Of a stretch of DNA of 6,145 bases, positions 1 through 6,059 are shown piece after piece. The position numbers and the translations under genes are program-made. The stretch is from Clostridia bacterium (lineage in GTDB: Bacteria > Bacillota > Clostridia > Christensenellales > Borkfalkiaceae). The DNA lies in NCBI GenBank assembly GCA_017628935.1, contig JAGBYC010000224.1, positions 1-6,145 on the forward strand, given 5' to 3'. Positions within the stretch are counted from its first letter, which is position 1. Every line of letters begins with the position of its first letter. Under the pieces are notes generated by a model that was not told the origin of the DNA, searched no databases, and saw nothing but the letters and a program-made list of their open reading frames with translations.

Positions 1-1284
1 AACTTTTATAGGTTCGCTTTTAGCGTTGTTTTTTAAAAGTTCAAGTTCCGTTTTTAAAGCGTTAATTTGGTTTTTAAGTTCGCTATTATCGTTAGACGCA
101 ACGTTATTTACCGTAACGCTACCTTTTTCTAACACACTTTTAAACGCCGTTTCAAGTTTAGTAATTCTTGCTAAAAGCGCGTCGATATTATAATCAACCT
201 CTGGCATACTTGCTTTAATAAGCGCCGTTTCAAGCACCGAACGTGGCATAGTTGAATATCTTAAATCGTTTTCAATTTGCGAAAAAATTTCAAGCACGCG
301 TAGAAGTCCACGCTCAGTAGTAAGTTTACTTGTTTCGTACAACGATTCATAAATATCGTTAGGAATACAAAGTACGTCGTTTGCATTTTTAACCGTTTTA
401 ATAACGGTTAAATCACGCGTGTAATTAACCAAATCTTTTGAAATAAGCCCTATGCTTTTACCAAGCGACGCTAATTCGTCAACTAACGCTAAAACGCCAC
501 CTGCATTTCCCGTAAGAACGGCTTTCATAAGCGCGTCTGTTTTAGCAGTATCAGTTGCACCAAGCACGGTTAAAACGTCGTTATAATTAAGTTCGCCATC
601 ACCAACCGACACGCAAAGGTCGGCAACCGATAACGCGTCACGCACGCTACCTTCACCTGCTTTAGCAATTTGTCTAACAGCCTCTTTAGTGTATTTTTTG
701 CCTATTTCATCATAAATATCGCCAACTAAACTTGCAATTTTATCAGTAGATACAAGCCTAAAATAAAAACGCATACATCTTGATAAAATAGTTGCAGGAA
801 GTTTATGTGGTTCAGTTGTTGCTAAAACGAAAATTGCGTGCTTAGGTGGTTCTTCAAGCGTTTTAAGTAACGCGTTAAAAGCCTCTGTGGTAAGCATATG
901 CACTTCGTCGATAATATAAACTTTATACTTAACCCCAACTGGTGGGAATTGAACGTTTTCACGAATAGTACGCACGTTTTCTACTTTATTGTTTGACGCA
1001 GCGTCCATTTCAATTACGTTTAAATTAGCAGGGTTTTGTAAATTTAAGCACGCCTCACACTTTCCACAAGGTGAACCGTCAACGGTGTCTAAACAGTTAA
1101 CGGCCTTTGCAAAAATTTTAGCAAGCGTAGTTTTACCCGTACCCCTTGCTCCACAAAAAAGATAAGCGTGGCCTATTTTATCGCTTTTTATTTGATTTGT
1201 AAGTGTTGTTACAATCGCTTCTTGTCCTATTACCTTTGAAAAGTTATCAGGACGGAAACGACGGTATAACGCAAGGTACGACAT
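1..1284 (-). CDS. dnaX: DNA polymerase III subunit gamma/tau, N-terminal 428 codons (3' end outside window)
   Basis: This is the clamp-loader ATPase that opens and loads the beta sliding clamp on primed DNA; tau also tethers polymerase at the fork. Translating the minus strand from ATG at 1284 gives an uninterrupted frame to base 1, so the C-terminus is missing. Seen: start MSYLALYRRFRP, Walker A GARGTGKTT (residues 45-53), zinc-module cysteines C64, C73, C76 and C79, Walker B/DEVH (126-129), sensor 1 around ATTEPHK (155-161), arginine finger SRC (168-170) and sensor 2 GSVRDAL (212-218). AAA+ domains I-II span about 1-240 and the collar domain III about 243-362. After that comes a Lys/Glu/Leu-rich stretch (about 368-420) that looks like a coiled coil. 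The start is fixed by a GGAG site at 1292-1295, 7 bases upstream and inside the end of sigH. It begins one base after the sigH stop, so it is surely co-transcribed. Identity is certain; the full length (family usually 500-600 residues) is unknown. Confidence 0.97.
   Translation of the reverse strand, partial: MSYLALYRRFRPDNFSKVIGQEAIVTTLTNQIKSDKIGHAYLFCGARGTGKTTLAKIFAKAVNCLDTVDGSPCGKCEACLNLQNPANLNVIEMDAASNNKVENVRTIRENVQFPPVGVKYKVYIIDEVHMLTTEAFNALLKTLEEPPKHAIFVLATTEPHKLPATILSRCMRFYFRLVSTDKIASLVGDIYDEIGKKYTKEAVRQIAKAGEGSVRDALSVADLCVSVGDGELNYNDVLTVLGATDTAKTDALMKAVLTGNAGGVLALVDELASLGKSIGLISKDLVNYTRDLTVIKTVKNANDVLCIPNDIYESLYETSKLTTERGLLRVLEIFSQIENDLRYSTMPRSVLETALIKASMPEVDYNIDALLARITKLETAFKSVLEKGSVTVNNVASNDNSELKNQINALKTELELLKNNAKSEPIKV
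28..37 (-). other. Candidate -1 ribosomal frameshift site in dnaX
   Basis: Reading the minus strand in the dnaX frame, codons 416-419 are CTT TTA AAA AAC. They contain two overlapping X XXY YYZ heptamers, T TTA AAA (37-31) and A AAA AAC (34-28). A slip on the second would continue AAA AAA CAA CGC TAA and stop at 22-20, giving a protein of about 421 residues, close to the 431-residue gamma of E. coli. A small hairpin (CGCT, loop AAA, AGCG; 25-15) lies just downstream and a weak GGAA lies 11 bases upstream. The hairpin is short and starts only 2 bases after the heptamer. An A AAA AAC heptamer also occurs in frame in sigH, where no frameshift is expected, so this call is speculative. Confidence 0.25.
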
Positions 1285-1285
1285 A

Positions 1286-1855
1286 CTATTTCTCCATACA
1301 TTTTTTTATTTTTGCTTTTGCACGCGTAAGCGCTCCGTCAACTGCTTTTACACTACAAGCAAGTTTTTCGGCAATTTCTTGGTACGATAAACCTTCTAAA
1401 TACAAGTCTAACACCAAACTTTCGCGCTTAGATAAGTTGCTGTAAATTTTAAAACGGAATTCGCGCGATTTTTCTTTATTTAAAAACTCATCTTCAGGAG
1501 TGTCTAAACTTGGCGCAAACCTTCCTAATTCGTTCAGTTCTTCTAATGAAGAACTGTTTTTTAATATTTCACCATATTTTATGGCGTTTTTTTTGATTGC
1601 AGAATATAAACTGTTTTTAATACAACGGTGAGCGTAAGTTTTAAATAAACTTTTATCGTTATCGTAAGTATTAGCAGCGTTAACAAAGCCCATTAAACCT
1701 TCTTGAATTAAGTCTTCGTCGTCAAGCCCTAACAAAAACAAATTTCTTGTATAAAACTTAACTATACTTTTGTACCTATTACATAATTCGTTTAAAGCTT
1801 GTTGATTGCCTTGTTTATATTCCAGCAAAAGTTCTTCGTCTTTTTTATTTTGCAT
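1286..1855 (-). CDS. sigH: RNA polymerase sigma factor, SigH (Spo0H) family
   Basis: A 189-residue sigma-70-family factor that directs RNA polymerase to alternative promoters. In Bacillus, SigH drives transition-phase, competence and early sporulation genes; the regulon here is unknown. Seen: a sigma-2 domain (about residues 20-90) with core-binding segment DDEDLIQEGLMGFVNA (45-60), a linker containing TPEDEFLNKEKS (119-130), and a sigma-4 helix-turn-helix (about 137-187) with LSKRESLVLDLYLEGLSYQE followed by SVKAVDGALTRAKAKI. The SVKAVDGAL segment and the PED...NKE linker resemble SigH more than ECF factors. Domain 3 is absent or reduced, as in SigH. It is slightly shorter than the roughly 215 residues usual for the family. 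The ATG at 1855 lies inside the end of rlmB (11-bp overlap), preceded by a GAGAGAAGG purine stretch. Synteny (mrnC-rlmB-sigH) supports the name; the yacP gene often found between rlmB and sigH is missing. Codons 87-90 hold a run of eight A. Confidence 0.88.
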   Translation of the reverse strand: MQNKKDEELLLEYKQGNQQALNELCNRYKSIVKFYTRNLFLLGLDDEDLIQEGLMGFVNAANTYDNDKSLFKTYAHRCIKNSLYSAIKKNAIKYGEILKNSSSLEELNELGRFAPSLDTPEDEFLNKEKSREFRFKIYSNLSKRESLVLDLYLEGLSYQEIAEKLACSVKAVDGALTRAKAKIKKCMEK

Positions 1856-2576
1856 AACCTTCTCTCTGTCTTACCGCTTCAAATACGGCTACGCCACACG
1901 CAACCGACGCGTTAAGAGAATTTACTTTACCAAACATAGGAATAGAAACTACACCGTCGCACTTATCTTTAGTTAAACGGTTAACGCCTGTATCTTCGCC
2001 ACCGATAACTAAACAAAGTTTACCAGTTAAGTCGCATTTATAAATATTGCCACCACCAAGTTCACAAGCGTAAGCCCAAATTCCTGCATTTTTAATTTCG
2101 TCAAGTGCATAGTTAATATTCGTTACACGCGCAATTTTAAGGTGGTTTGCACTACCTTCAGAAATACGCATAACGGTTTCGTTAACCGACGCGCTACGGC
2201 GTTTACCTATAACTAACCCGTCAACGCCGGCACATTCGCATACACGAATAACGCTACCTAAATTGTGTGGGTCTTCAACCCCGTCTAACACTACTATAAA
2301 AGCGTTTGGTTTATCTTCTAATGAAGATAAAATATCGCTAAGTTCAGCGTATCTATAATCAGAAACGAAAGCAATAAAACCTTGATGACGGCGCGTTTCA
2401 GTTTCTTTATCTAAAATAGCCTTATCTACGTATTGAATTTTAACGCCACGCTTTACGGCTTGGTTTACTACGTTTCTTGACGCATCGTCACGCATGCCGT
2501 TTTGAACGAGTATTTTATCAATAGTTTTATCAGTTTTAATAAGTTCTGCTACTGCGTTTTTACCTTCAATTTTCAT
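1845..2576 (-). CDS. rlmB: 23S rRNA (guanosine(2251)-2'-O)-methyltransferase, SPOUT/TrmH family
   Basis: A 243-residue SAM-dependent methyltransferase expected to methylate the 2'-O of G2251 in the peptidyl-transferase loop of 23S rRNA, working as a knotted dimer in the cytoplasm. Seen: N-terminal substrate-binding domain starting MKIEGKNAVAELI (1-13), then SPOUT motif 1 LDGVEDPHNLGSVIRV (97-112, with N105 and R111), the RSASVNETV strand (127-135), motif 2 LVIGGEDTGVNRL (189-201, E194) and motif 3 SIPMFGKVNSLNASVA (211-226, with N219, N222 and S224). Length matches the family (about 245). I chose the ATG at 2576, not the longer frame reaching 2624: a GGAG site (2583-2586) sits 6 bases upstream, the protein then begins exactly like RlmB homologues, and the extra 16 residues would lie inside mrnC. 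It overlaps mrnC and sigH by 11 bp each. Motif 2 reads GGEDTG where GSEGKG or GAEGEG is usual, but the glutamate is kept. Confidence 0.94.
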   Translation of the reverse strand: MKIEGKNAVAELIKTDKTIDKILVQNGMRDDASRNVVNQAVKRGVKIQYVDKAILDKETETRRHQGFIAFVSDYRYAELSDILSSLEDKPNAFIVVLDGVEDPHNLGSVIRVCECAGVDGLVIGKRRSASVNETVMRISEGSANHLKIARVTNINYALDEIKNAGIWAYACELGGGNIYKCDLTGKLCLVIGGEDTGVNRLTKDKCDGVVSIPMFGKVNSLNASVACGVAVFEAVRQREGYAK

Positions 2577-2967
2577 CTTTTTCTCCGTAATTAAGTAAGT
2601 AATTAAGTCTTTCAACGTTGCCAAGTAAGTATAAGTAACCTATTACTGCTTCAAGCCCCGTTGCTTTGTTATAGTCAGCCACCGACGCGTTTTTAGCACG
2701 CGTACCCTTTTTGGCGTTTCTTGCCCTTTTAAAAACGTAAAGTTCTTCTTCAGTTAAAACGTTAAGCCATTTATCAGCAAGTTTTGACTGTGCCGTTGCA
2801 CATACTATCGACGCGCTTTTTTTATTTAACGCCCCTGCCTTTTCATCTTTATTTTCTAAAAGTTTTTGTCTTACGTGTAATGAATAAACTGCATCACCAA
2901 CAAAGGCAAGCGAAATAGAGCTTAAGGCTTTTACTTCGGTTTCAGTTAACTTAAAATTATTAAACAA
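2566..2967 (-). CDS. mrnC: Mini-ribonuclease III (23S rRNA maturation)
   Basis: A 133-residue RNase III-type endonuclease without a double-stranded-RNA-binding domain, expected to process the base-paired ends of 23S precursor rRNA. Seen: the single RNase III catalytic domain with AFVGDAVYSLHVR (21-33; catalytic D25), LNKKSASIVCATAQ (47-60), RARNAKKGTRAKNASVADYNKATG (81-104 region) and LEAVIGYLYLLG (105-116; catalytic E106). Length equals the family norm. The start codon is TTG at 2967, supported by a GGTGGTG Shine-Dalgarno site (2973-2979) 5 bases upstream and an in-frame stop at 2985-2983; there is no earlier or nearby ATG. It is the first gene of the operon, about 22 bases downstream of the predicted transcription start. 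The next gene, rlmB, also acts on 23S rRNA and overlaps it by 11 bp, which suggests translational coupling. Confidence 0.95.
   Translation of the reverse strand: MFNNFKLTETEVKALSSISLAFVGDAVYSLHVRQKLLENKDEKAGALNKKSASIVCATAQSKLADKWLNVLTEEELYVFKRARNAKKGTRAKNASVADYNKATGLEAVIGYLYLLGNVERLNYLLNYGEKDEN
2583..2586 (-). promoter_or_regulatory. Ribosome binding site deciding the rlmB start
   Basis: GGAG on the minus strand, 6 bases before the ATG at 2576 and inside the last codons of mrnC. It decides for the 243-residue RlmB over the longer in-frame candidate starting at 2624. Confidence 0.85.
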
Positions 2968-2972
2968 TTTGA

Positions 2973-2979
2973 CACCACC
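2973..2979 (-). promoter_or_regulatory. Ribosome binding site supporting the mrnC TTG start
   Basis: GGTGGTG on the minus strand, 5 bases before the TTG at 2967. It differs from the ideal GGAGGTG at one base. Together with the upstream in-frame stop it fixes the non-ATG start of mrnC. Confidence 0.8.
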
Positions 2980-2995
2980 CGACTATAATATAGTT

Positions 2996-3024
2996 AGTAT
3001 AACACAAAGCGCAAACTTTTTCAA
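2996..3024 (-). promoter_or_regulatory. Sigma-A-type promoter of the mrnC-rlmB-sigH-dnaX operon
   Basis: On the minus strand: -35 box TTGAAA (3024-3019), a 17-base spacer, and -10 box TATACT (3001-2996). TG one base ahead of the -10 box makes it an extended -10 promoter. Transcription should start near 2989, giving a leader of about 20 bases before the TTG of mrnC. A 13-bp palindrome (2982-2994) covers the expected start point. Confidence 0.8.
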
Positions 3025-3037
3025 TAAATCTAACGCT

Positions 3038-3067
3038 AAAATTTAATAAATTTAATTTATAAATTTT
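3038..3067 (-). terminator. AT-only inverted repeat after cwlD, possible weak terminator
   Basis: The minus strand, starting 2 bases after the cwlD stop codon, can fold into AAAATTT-ATAAAT, loop TAA, ATTTAT-(T)-AAATTTT: 13 base pairs with one bulged T, all A-T. It ends in TTTT but has no G-C pairs and no long T tract, so it is at best an inefficient terminator or a 3'-end stabiliser. Read-through from cwlD into mrnC is plausible. Confidence 0.35.
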
Positions 3068-3069
3068 CG

Positions 3070-3753
3070 TTAAGAATATTTTATAGCTAAATAATCGCTA
3101 ACTCCTAAAAAAATTACGTTTGCAATTTTACTTCTATACGCACTATCAGTAAGTAGTTTTTCATCACTTGCGTTTGATAAAAAACCACACTCTACTATAA
3201 CGGCTGGAATGTTAGAGGTGTTAAGCAAATAATAGTCGCCTTTTAATGATTTTGATATGCGCGTACTTTCTTTCATAAGGTTAAGCCTATTTTGTATTTT
3301 TTCTGCTAAAAAGTTGCTTGTTTTATCGTTTTCTTTATAAAAAACTTGCGCTCCACGACGGCGTGAATCTTGATACTTGTTCATATGAATTGATATTAAA
3401 ACGTCAGCATTAGCACCGTTAATAATTTGCCTTCTTTTATTAAGGTCACGCAGTTTAAAACCTGACGACGTATCACCGTAAAGACCACCGTCGTTTTCAC
3501 GCGTTAAAACAACTTTGTAACCTGCATTTTCAAACACTTTTTTAAGTTCTAAAACTGTTAAAAGGTTAAGTTCACGTTCTTTCTCCTTGGTTTTTACACC
3601 CGTTACGCCTACGTCAATTCCACCGTGACCAGCGTCTAAATCTACGGTATAACTAAATTTTTCGCTTGCGTTTGACAAATAATTTTTGCCACTAAAAAAC
3701 ACGCAAAGTGATATACAAAAAATGAAAATAACTATAATAATTTTTTTAAACAT
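3070..3753 (-). CDS. cwlD: N-acetylmuramoyl-L-alanine amidase, CwlD-like (Amidase_3)
   Basis: A 227-residue zinc amidase that cleaves the amide bond between N-acetylmuramic acid and L-alanine in peptidoglycan. In spore formers CwlD trims stem peptides as a step toward muramic-delta-lactam in the cortex. Seen: a basic-hydrophobic N-terminus (MFKKIIIVIF onward, segment about 5-20) that acts as an uncleaved anchor or signal peptide with no lipobox, then a single Amidase_3 domain (about 34-223). Zinc ligands are H43 in DAGHGG, E59 in the ERELNL segment and H123 in SIHMN; the catalytic glutamate is E188 in VECGFLSN. Length and the LRDLNKRR, ISIH and GAQVFY segments fit CwlD well; no SPOR, LysM or SH3b repeats are present. 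The ATG at 3753 is preferred over a TTG at 3783 because AGGTGG (3758-3763) lies 4 bases upstream and the TTG has no such site. The zinc motif has Ala where DPGHGG is common. A general vegetative amidase is the alternative. Confidence 0.82.
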   Translation of the reverse strand: MFKKIIIVIFIFCISLCVFFSGKNYLSNASEKFSYTVDLDAGHGGIDVGVTGVKTKEKERELNLLTVLELKKVFENAGYKVVLTRENDGGLYGDTSSGFKLRDLNKRRQIINGANADVLISIHMNKYQDSRRRGAQVFYKENDKTSNFLAEKIQNRLNLMKESTRISKSLKGDYYLLNTSNIPAVIVECGFLSNASDEKLLTDSAYRSKIANVIFLGVSDYLAIKYS

Positions 3754-3793
3754 TTTACCACCTTTTTTAACTATTTTGCCCAACTTTTTCTAG

Positions 3794-3825
3794 CAATTTT
3801 TAATGTTTTTAACTTTTAAAAATTG
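3794..3825. repeat. 10-bp perfect inverted repeat in the cwlD leader, with T7 on the plus strand
   Basis: The arms CAATTTTTAA (3794-3803) and TTAAAAATTG (3816-3825) flank a 12-base loop. A weaker outer pair, AGCAA (3792-3796) and TTGCT (3831-3835), also exists. On the plus strand the hairpin is followed by seven T (3826-3832), like an intrinsic terminator that would stop antisense transcription coming from the cwlD side toward glnN. On the minus strand it would fold in the cwlD leader with no T tract. It has only one G-C pair, so stability is low. Confidence 0.4.
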
Positions 3826-3850
3826 TTTTTTTGCTAATTTTAAGTAAAAT

Positions 3851-3879
3851 TTTATAAAATAAAATTAACATAAAACCAA
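3851..3879 (-). promoter_or_regulatory. Candidate promoter for cwlD
   Basis: On the minus strand: TTGGTT (3879-3874), a 17-base spacer, then TATAAA (3856-3851). The -10 box is good and the -35 box matches only three of six consensus bases. It would give a leader of about 90 bases. I see no convincing sigma-E or sigma-G type promoter (a CATA-type -10 box) upstream of cwlD. In such AT-rich DNA a match of this quality can arise by chance. Confidence 0.3.
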
Positions 3880-3886
3880 AAAAAGG

Positions 3887-3916
3887 TTGACAAACTACCC
3901 TAATTATATTTATAAT
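3887..3916 (+). promoter_or_regulatory. Sigma-A-type promoter of glnN
   Basis: Perfect -35 box TTGACA (3887-3892), an 18-base spacer, and perfect -10 box TATAAT (3911-3916). The transcription start should be near 3923, giving a short leader of about 36 bases. That is too short for a riboswitch, so control is probably at transcription initiation or at enzyme level. The strength of the boxes fits a highly expressed gene. Confidence 0.85.
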
Positions 3917-3918
3917 TA
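3901..3918. promoter_or_regulatory. Palindrome over the glnN -10 box, possible operator
   Basis: TAATTATA (3901-3908), TT, TATAATTA (3911-3918) is a perfect 8+8 bp dyad that covers the -10 box. A third TAATTA follows at 3921-3926. It does not match the Bacillus GlnR/TnrA operator (TGTNA-N7-TNACA), and pure A/T dyads arise easily in AT-rich spacers, so an operator role is only a suggestion. Confidence 0.3.
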
Positions 3919-3958
3919 ACTAATTAAAGATATATGCAATTTTTTATAAGGAGTAGGT

Positions 3959-6040
3959 ATGTCTATAACCGAAATTTTTGCAACAAACGTTTTTAACGAA
4001 GAAGTAATGAAAGCGTCGCTTTCAAGTGAAACGTTTAACTCACTTAATAAAACCGTTGAAGAAGGTGCTCCACTTGATATTACCGTAGCCAACGAAGTAG
4101 CGTCTGCTATGAAAGACTGGGCAATTTCAAAAGGTGCAACGCATTTTTCACACTGGTTCCAACCTATGACGGGCATTACTGCTGAAAAACACGATAGTTT
4201 TATTTCTGCCCCTCAAGGTGGTAAAGTTATTTTAGAGTTTTCTGGTAAAGAGCTTATTAAAGGTGAGTCAGACGCGTCGTCGTTCCCTAACGGTGGTATT
4301 CGCGCAACTTTCGAAGCGCGTGGCTTTACTGCGTGGGACCCTACTTCTTACGCTTTTATCAAAGATAAAACTTTATATATTCCAACTGCGTTTTGTGCTT
4401 TTAACGGCGAAGCGCTTGACAAAAAAACACCTTTACTTCGTTCAGTAGAAGCGTTAAACAAACAAGCAATGCGCGTTTTACGTTTACTTGGCAACACAAC
4501 TGCTAAAAGCGTTAAAGTTTCAATAGGTGCAGAACAAGAATATTTTTTAATTGATAAAAAAATGGGACTTTTACGCCCTGACTTAGTTTTTACTGGTAGA
4601 ACTTTATTCGGTGCTAAGCCACCTAAAGGCCAAGAACTTGAAGACCATTACTTTGGTTCAATTAAACCACGCGTAAAATCGTTTATGGAAGAACTTGACG
4701 AAGAACTTTGGAAGTTAGGTATTCCAGTTAAAACTGAACATAACGAAGCGGCCCCTGCTCAACACGAAATAGCGCCTATTTATTCGTCGGTAAACGTTGC
4801 AACTGACAACAACCAACTTATAATGGACCTTATGAAGAAAACTGCCGACAAACACGGCTTAATTTGTTTACTTCACGAAAAACCTTTTGCAGGCGTTGCT
4901 GGTAGTGGTAAACACAATAACTGGTCTATTGAAACAAGTGATGGTGAAAACTTATTAAAACCTGGTAAAACACCAAGTGAAAACTTACAGTTTTTACTTT
5001 TCCTTGCCTCAGTTATTAAAGCGGCAGACGATTATCAAGATTTATACCGTTCGGCAGTTGCAAGCGCTGGTAACGACCATCGTTTAGGTGCAAGCGAAGC
5101 CCCACCTGCTATCATTTCAGTTTACCTTGGCGAAGATTTACTTTCAGCCCTTAAAGCGCTTGAAAATCACGACCTTTACAAAACAACTAAAACTAAAATG
5201 TCGCTTGGTGTAAAAATACTTCCTACCCTTTCTAAAGACGCTACTGATAGAAACCGTACGTCACCACTTGCTTACACTGGTAACAAGTTTGAATTTAGAA
5301 TGGTTGGTGCAAGCGATTCTACTGCAGATAGTAGCGTTGTTTTAAACGTTACCGTTGCTGAAAGTTTACGTCTTTTTGCTGACGAACTTGAAAAAGCAAC
5401 TGATATTGAAAAAGCCGTTCACGATATAGTAGTTAACACAGTTAAAAAGCATAAACGCATATTATTTACTGGCAACAACTACGCTACTGAATGGACTGAA
5501 GAGGCTGAAAAGCGTGGGCTTAAAAATTTACGTTCTACACCAGAAGCTGCAAGCATATTAACTGATGAAAAGAACGTATTATTATACGAACGCCACAAAG
5601 TGTTCTCGTATACCGAAATAGCGTCACGTCAACAAATTATGTTTGAAAACTACTCACGCGTAATCAACATTGAAGCGCTTACGGTAGTTGATATGGCTAA
5701 AAAGAATATTTTCCCTGCAATAAACTCATACGTAAACGATATTATCAATGGTATTAACGCTAAAAAATCAGTTGGTATCGACGCTTACGAAGATTTACGT
5801 TTAAGCAAAAAATTATCTAACCTTAACAGCCAAATTTACGTTGCTACTGAAAAACTTGAACGCCTTATTGTTGAAGCTAAAAAGATTAAAGACGCTAAAA
5901 CTCAAGCGTTCTATTATCACGACGAAATATTGTCGCTTATGAAAGAAATTCGTTCGTATGCCGACGAAGCAGAAAAAAATACTGCGTCTAACGTATGGCC
6001 ATACCCATCATACAGCGATTTATTATTCAGCGTTAACTAA
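3959..6040 (+). CDS. glnN: Glutamine synthetase type III
   Basis: A 693-residue ATP-dependent ligase that makes glutamine from glutamate and ammonia, the main entry of ammonium into the cell; type III enzymes are dodecamers. Length fits type III (about 700) and excludes type I (about 450-470). Seen: the GSIII-specific N-terminal part with [12 protein letters not shown] (61-72) and [20 protein letters not shown] (111-130), metal-binding glutamates in GAEQEYF (190-196), the [13 protein letters not shown] core (261-273), GSGKHNNWS (315-323; H319 region) for ATP and glutamate binding, [10 protein letters not shown] (375-384), [17 protein letters not shown] (432-448), and a helical, charged C-terminal region (about 570-680). 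The start at ATG 3959 is fixed by AAGGAG at 3948-3953, 5 bases upstream. No in-frame disruption or missing catalytic motif was seen. It is divergent from cwlD and leads a unit with serC, 19 bp downstream. The tyrosine-adenylylation loop of enterobacterial type I enzymes is not recognisable, so regulation is probably transcriptional or by feedback. Confidence 0.97.
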   Translation: MSITEIFATNVFNEEVMKASLSSETFNSLNKTVEEGAPLDITVANEVASAMKDWAISKGATHFSHWFQPMTGITAEKHDSFISAPQGGKVILEFSGKELIKGESDASSFPNGGIRATFEARGFTAWDPTSYAFIKDKTLYIPTAFCAFNGEALDKKTPLLRSVEALNKQAMRVLRLLGNTTAKSVKVSIGAEQEYFLIDKKMGLLRPDLVFTGRTLFGAKPPKGQELEDHYFGSIKPRVKSFMEELDEELWKLGIPVKTEHNEAAPAQHEIAPIYSSVNVATDNNQLIMDLMKKTADKHGLICLLHEKPFAGVAGSGKHNNWSIETSDGENLLKPGKTPSENLQFLLFLASVIKAADDYQDLYRSAVASAGNDHRLGASEAPPAIISVYLGEDLLSALKALENHDLYKTTKTKMSLGVKILPTLSKDATDRNRTSPLAYTGNKFEFRMVGASDSTADSSVVLNVTVAESLRLFADELEKATDIEKAVHDIVVNTVKKHKRILFTGNNYATEWTEEAEKRGLKNLRSTPEAASILTDEKNVLLYERHKVFSYTEIASRQQIMFENYSRVINIEALTVVDMAKKNIFPAINSYVNDIINGINAKKSVGIDAYEDLRLSKKLSNLNSQIYVATEKLERLIVEAKKIKDAKTQAFYYHDEILSLMKEIRSYADEAEKNTASNVWPYPSYSDLLFSVN

Positions 6041-6059
6041 TAGTTAAATAGGAGAAATT

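Noticed and set aside
1203..1445. 80-codon plus-strand reading frame across the dnaX/sigH junction
   Set aside because: It is antisense to two well-supported genes, has no ribosome site and no recognisable protein features.
2577..2624. Longer rlmB reading frame with 16 extra N-terminal residues
   Set aside because: It lies wholly inside mrnC, does not match RlmB homologues, and the internal ATG at 2576 has a well-placed GGAG site.
2969..2989. TTGACA and TATAAT on the plus strand resembling a promoter
   Set aside because: The spacer is only 9 bp, far below the 16-19 needed, and the bases belong to the mrnC ribosome site and leader on the other strand.
3754..3783. TTG start 30 bases upstream of the amidase ATG
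   Set aside because: No ribosome site precedes it, while the ATG at 3753 has AGGTGG 4 bases upstream and gives a normal signal-anchor N-terminus.
3917..3958. Possible glutamine riboswitch or T-box in the glnN leader
   Set aside because: The predicted leader is only about 36 bases and contains no recognisable conserved structure.
3916..4176. 86-codon minus-strand reading frame over the glnN start
   Set aside because: It is antisense to the N-terminal coding part of glnN and runs across its promoter, with no family resemblance.
4263..4448. 61-codon plus-strand reading frame inside glnN
   Set aside because: It is an out-of-frame shadow of the glnN coding sequence.
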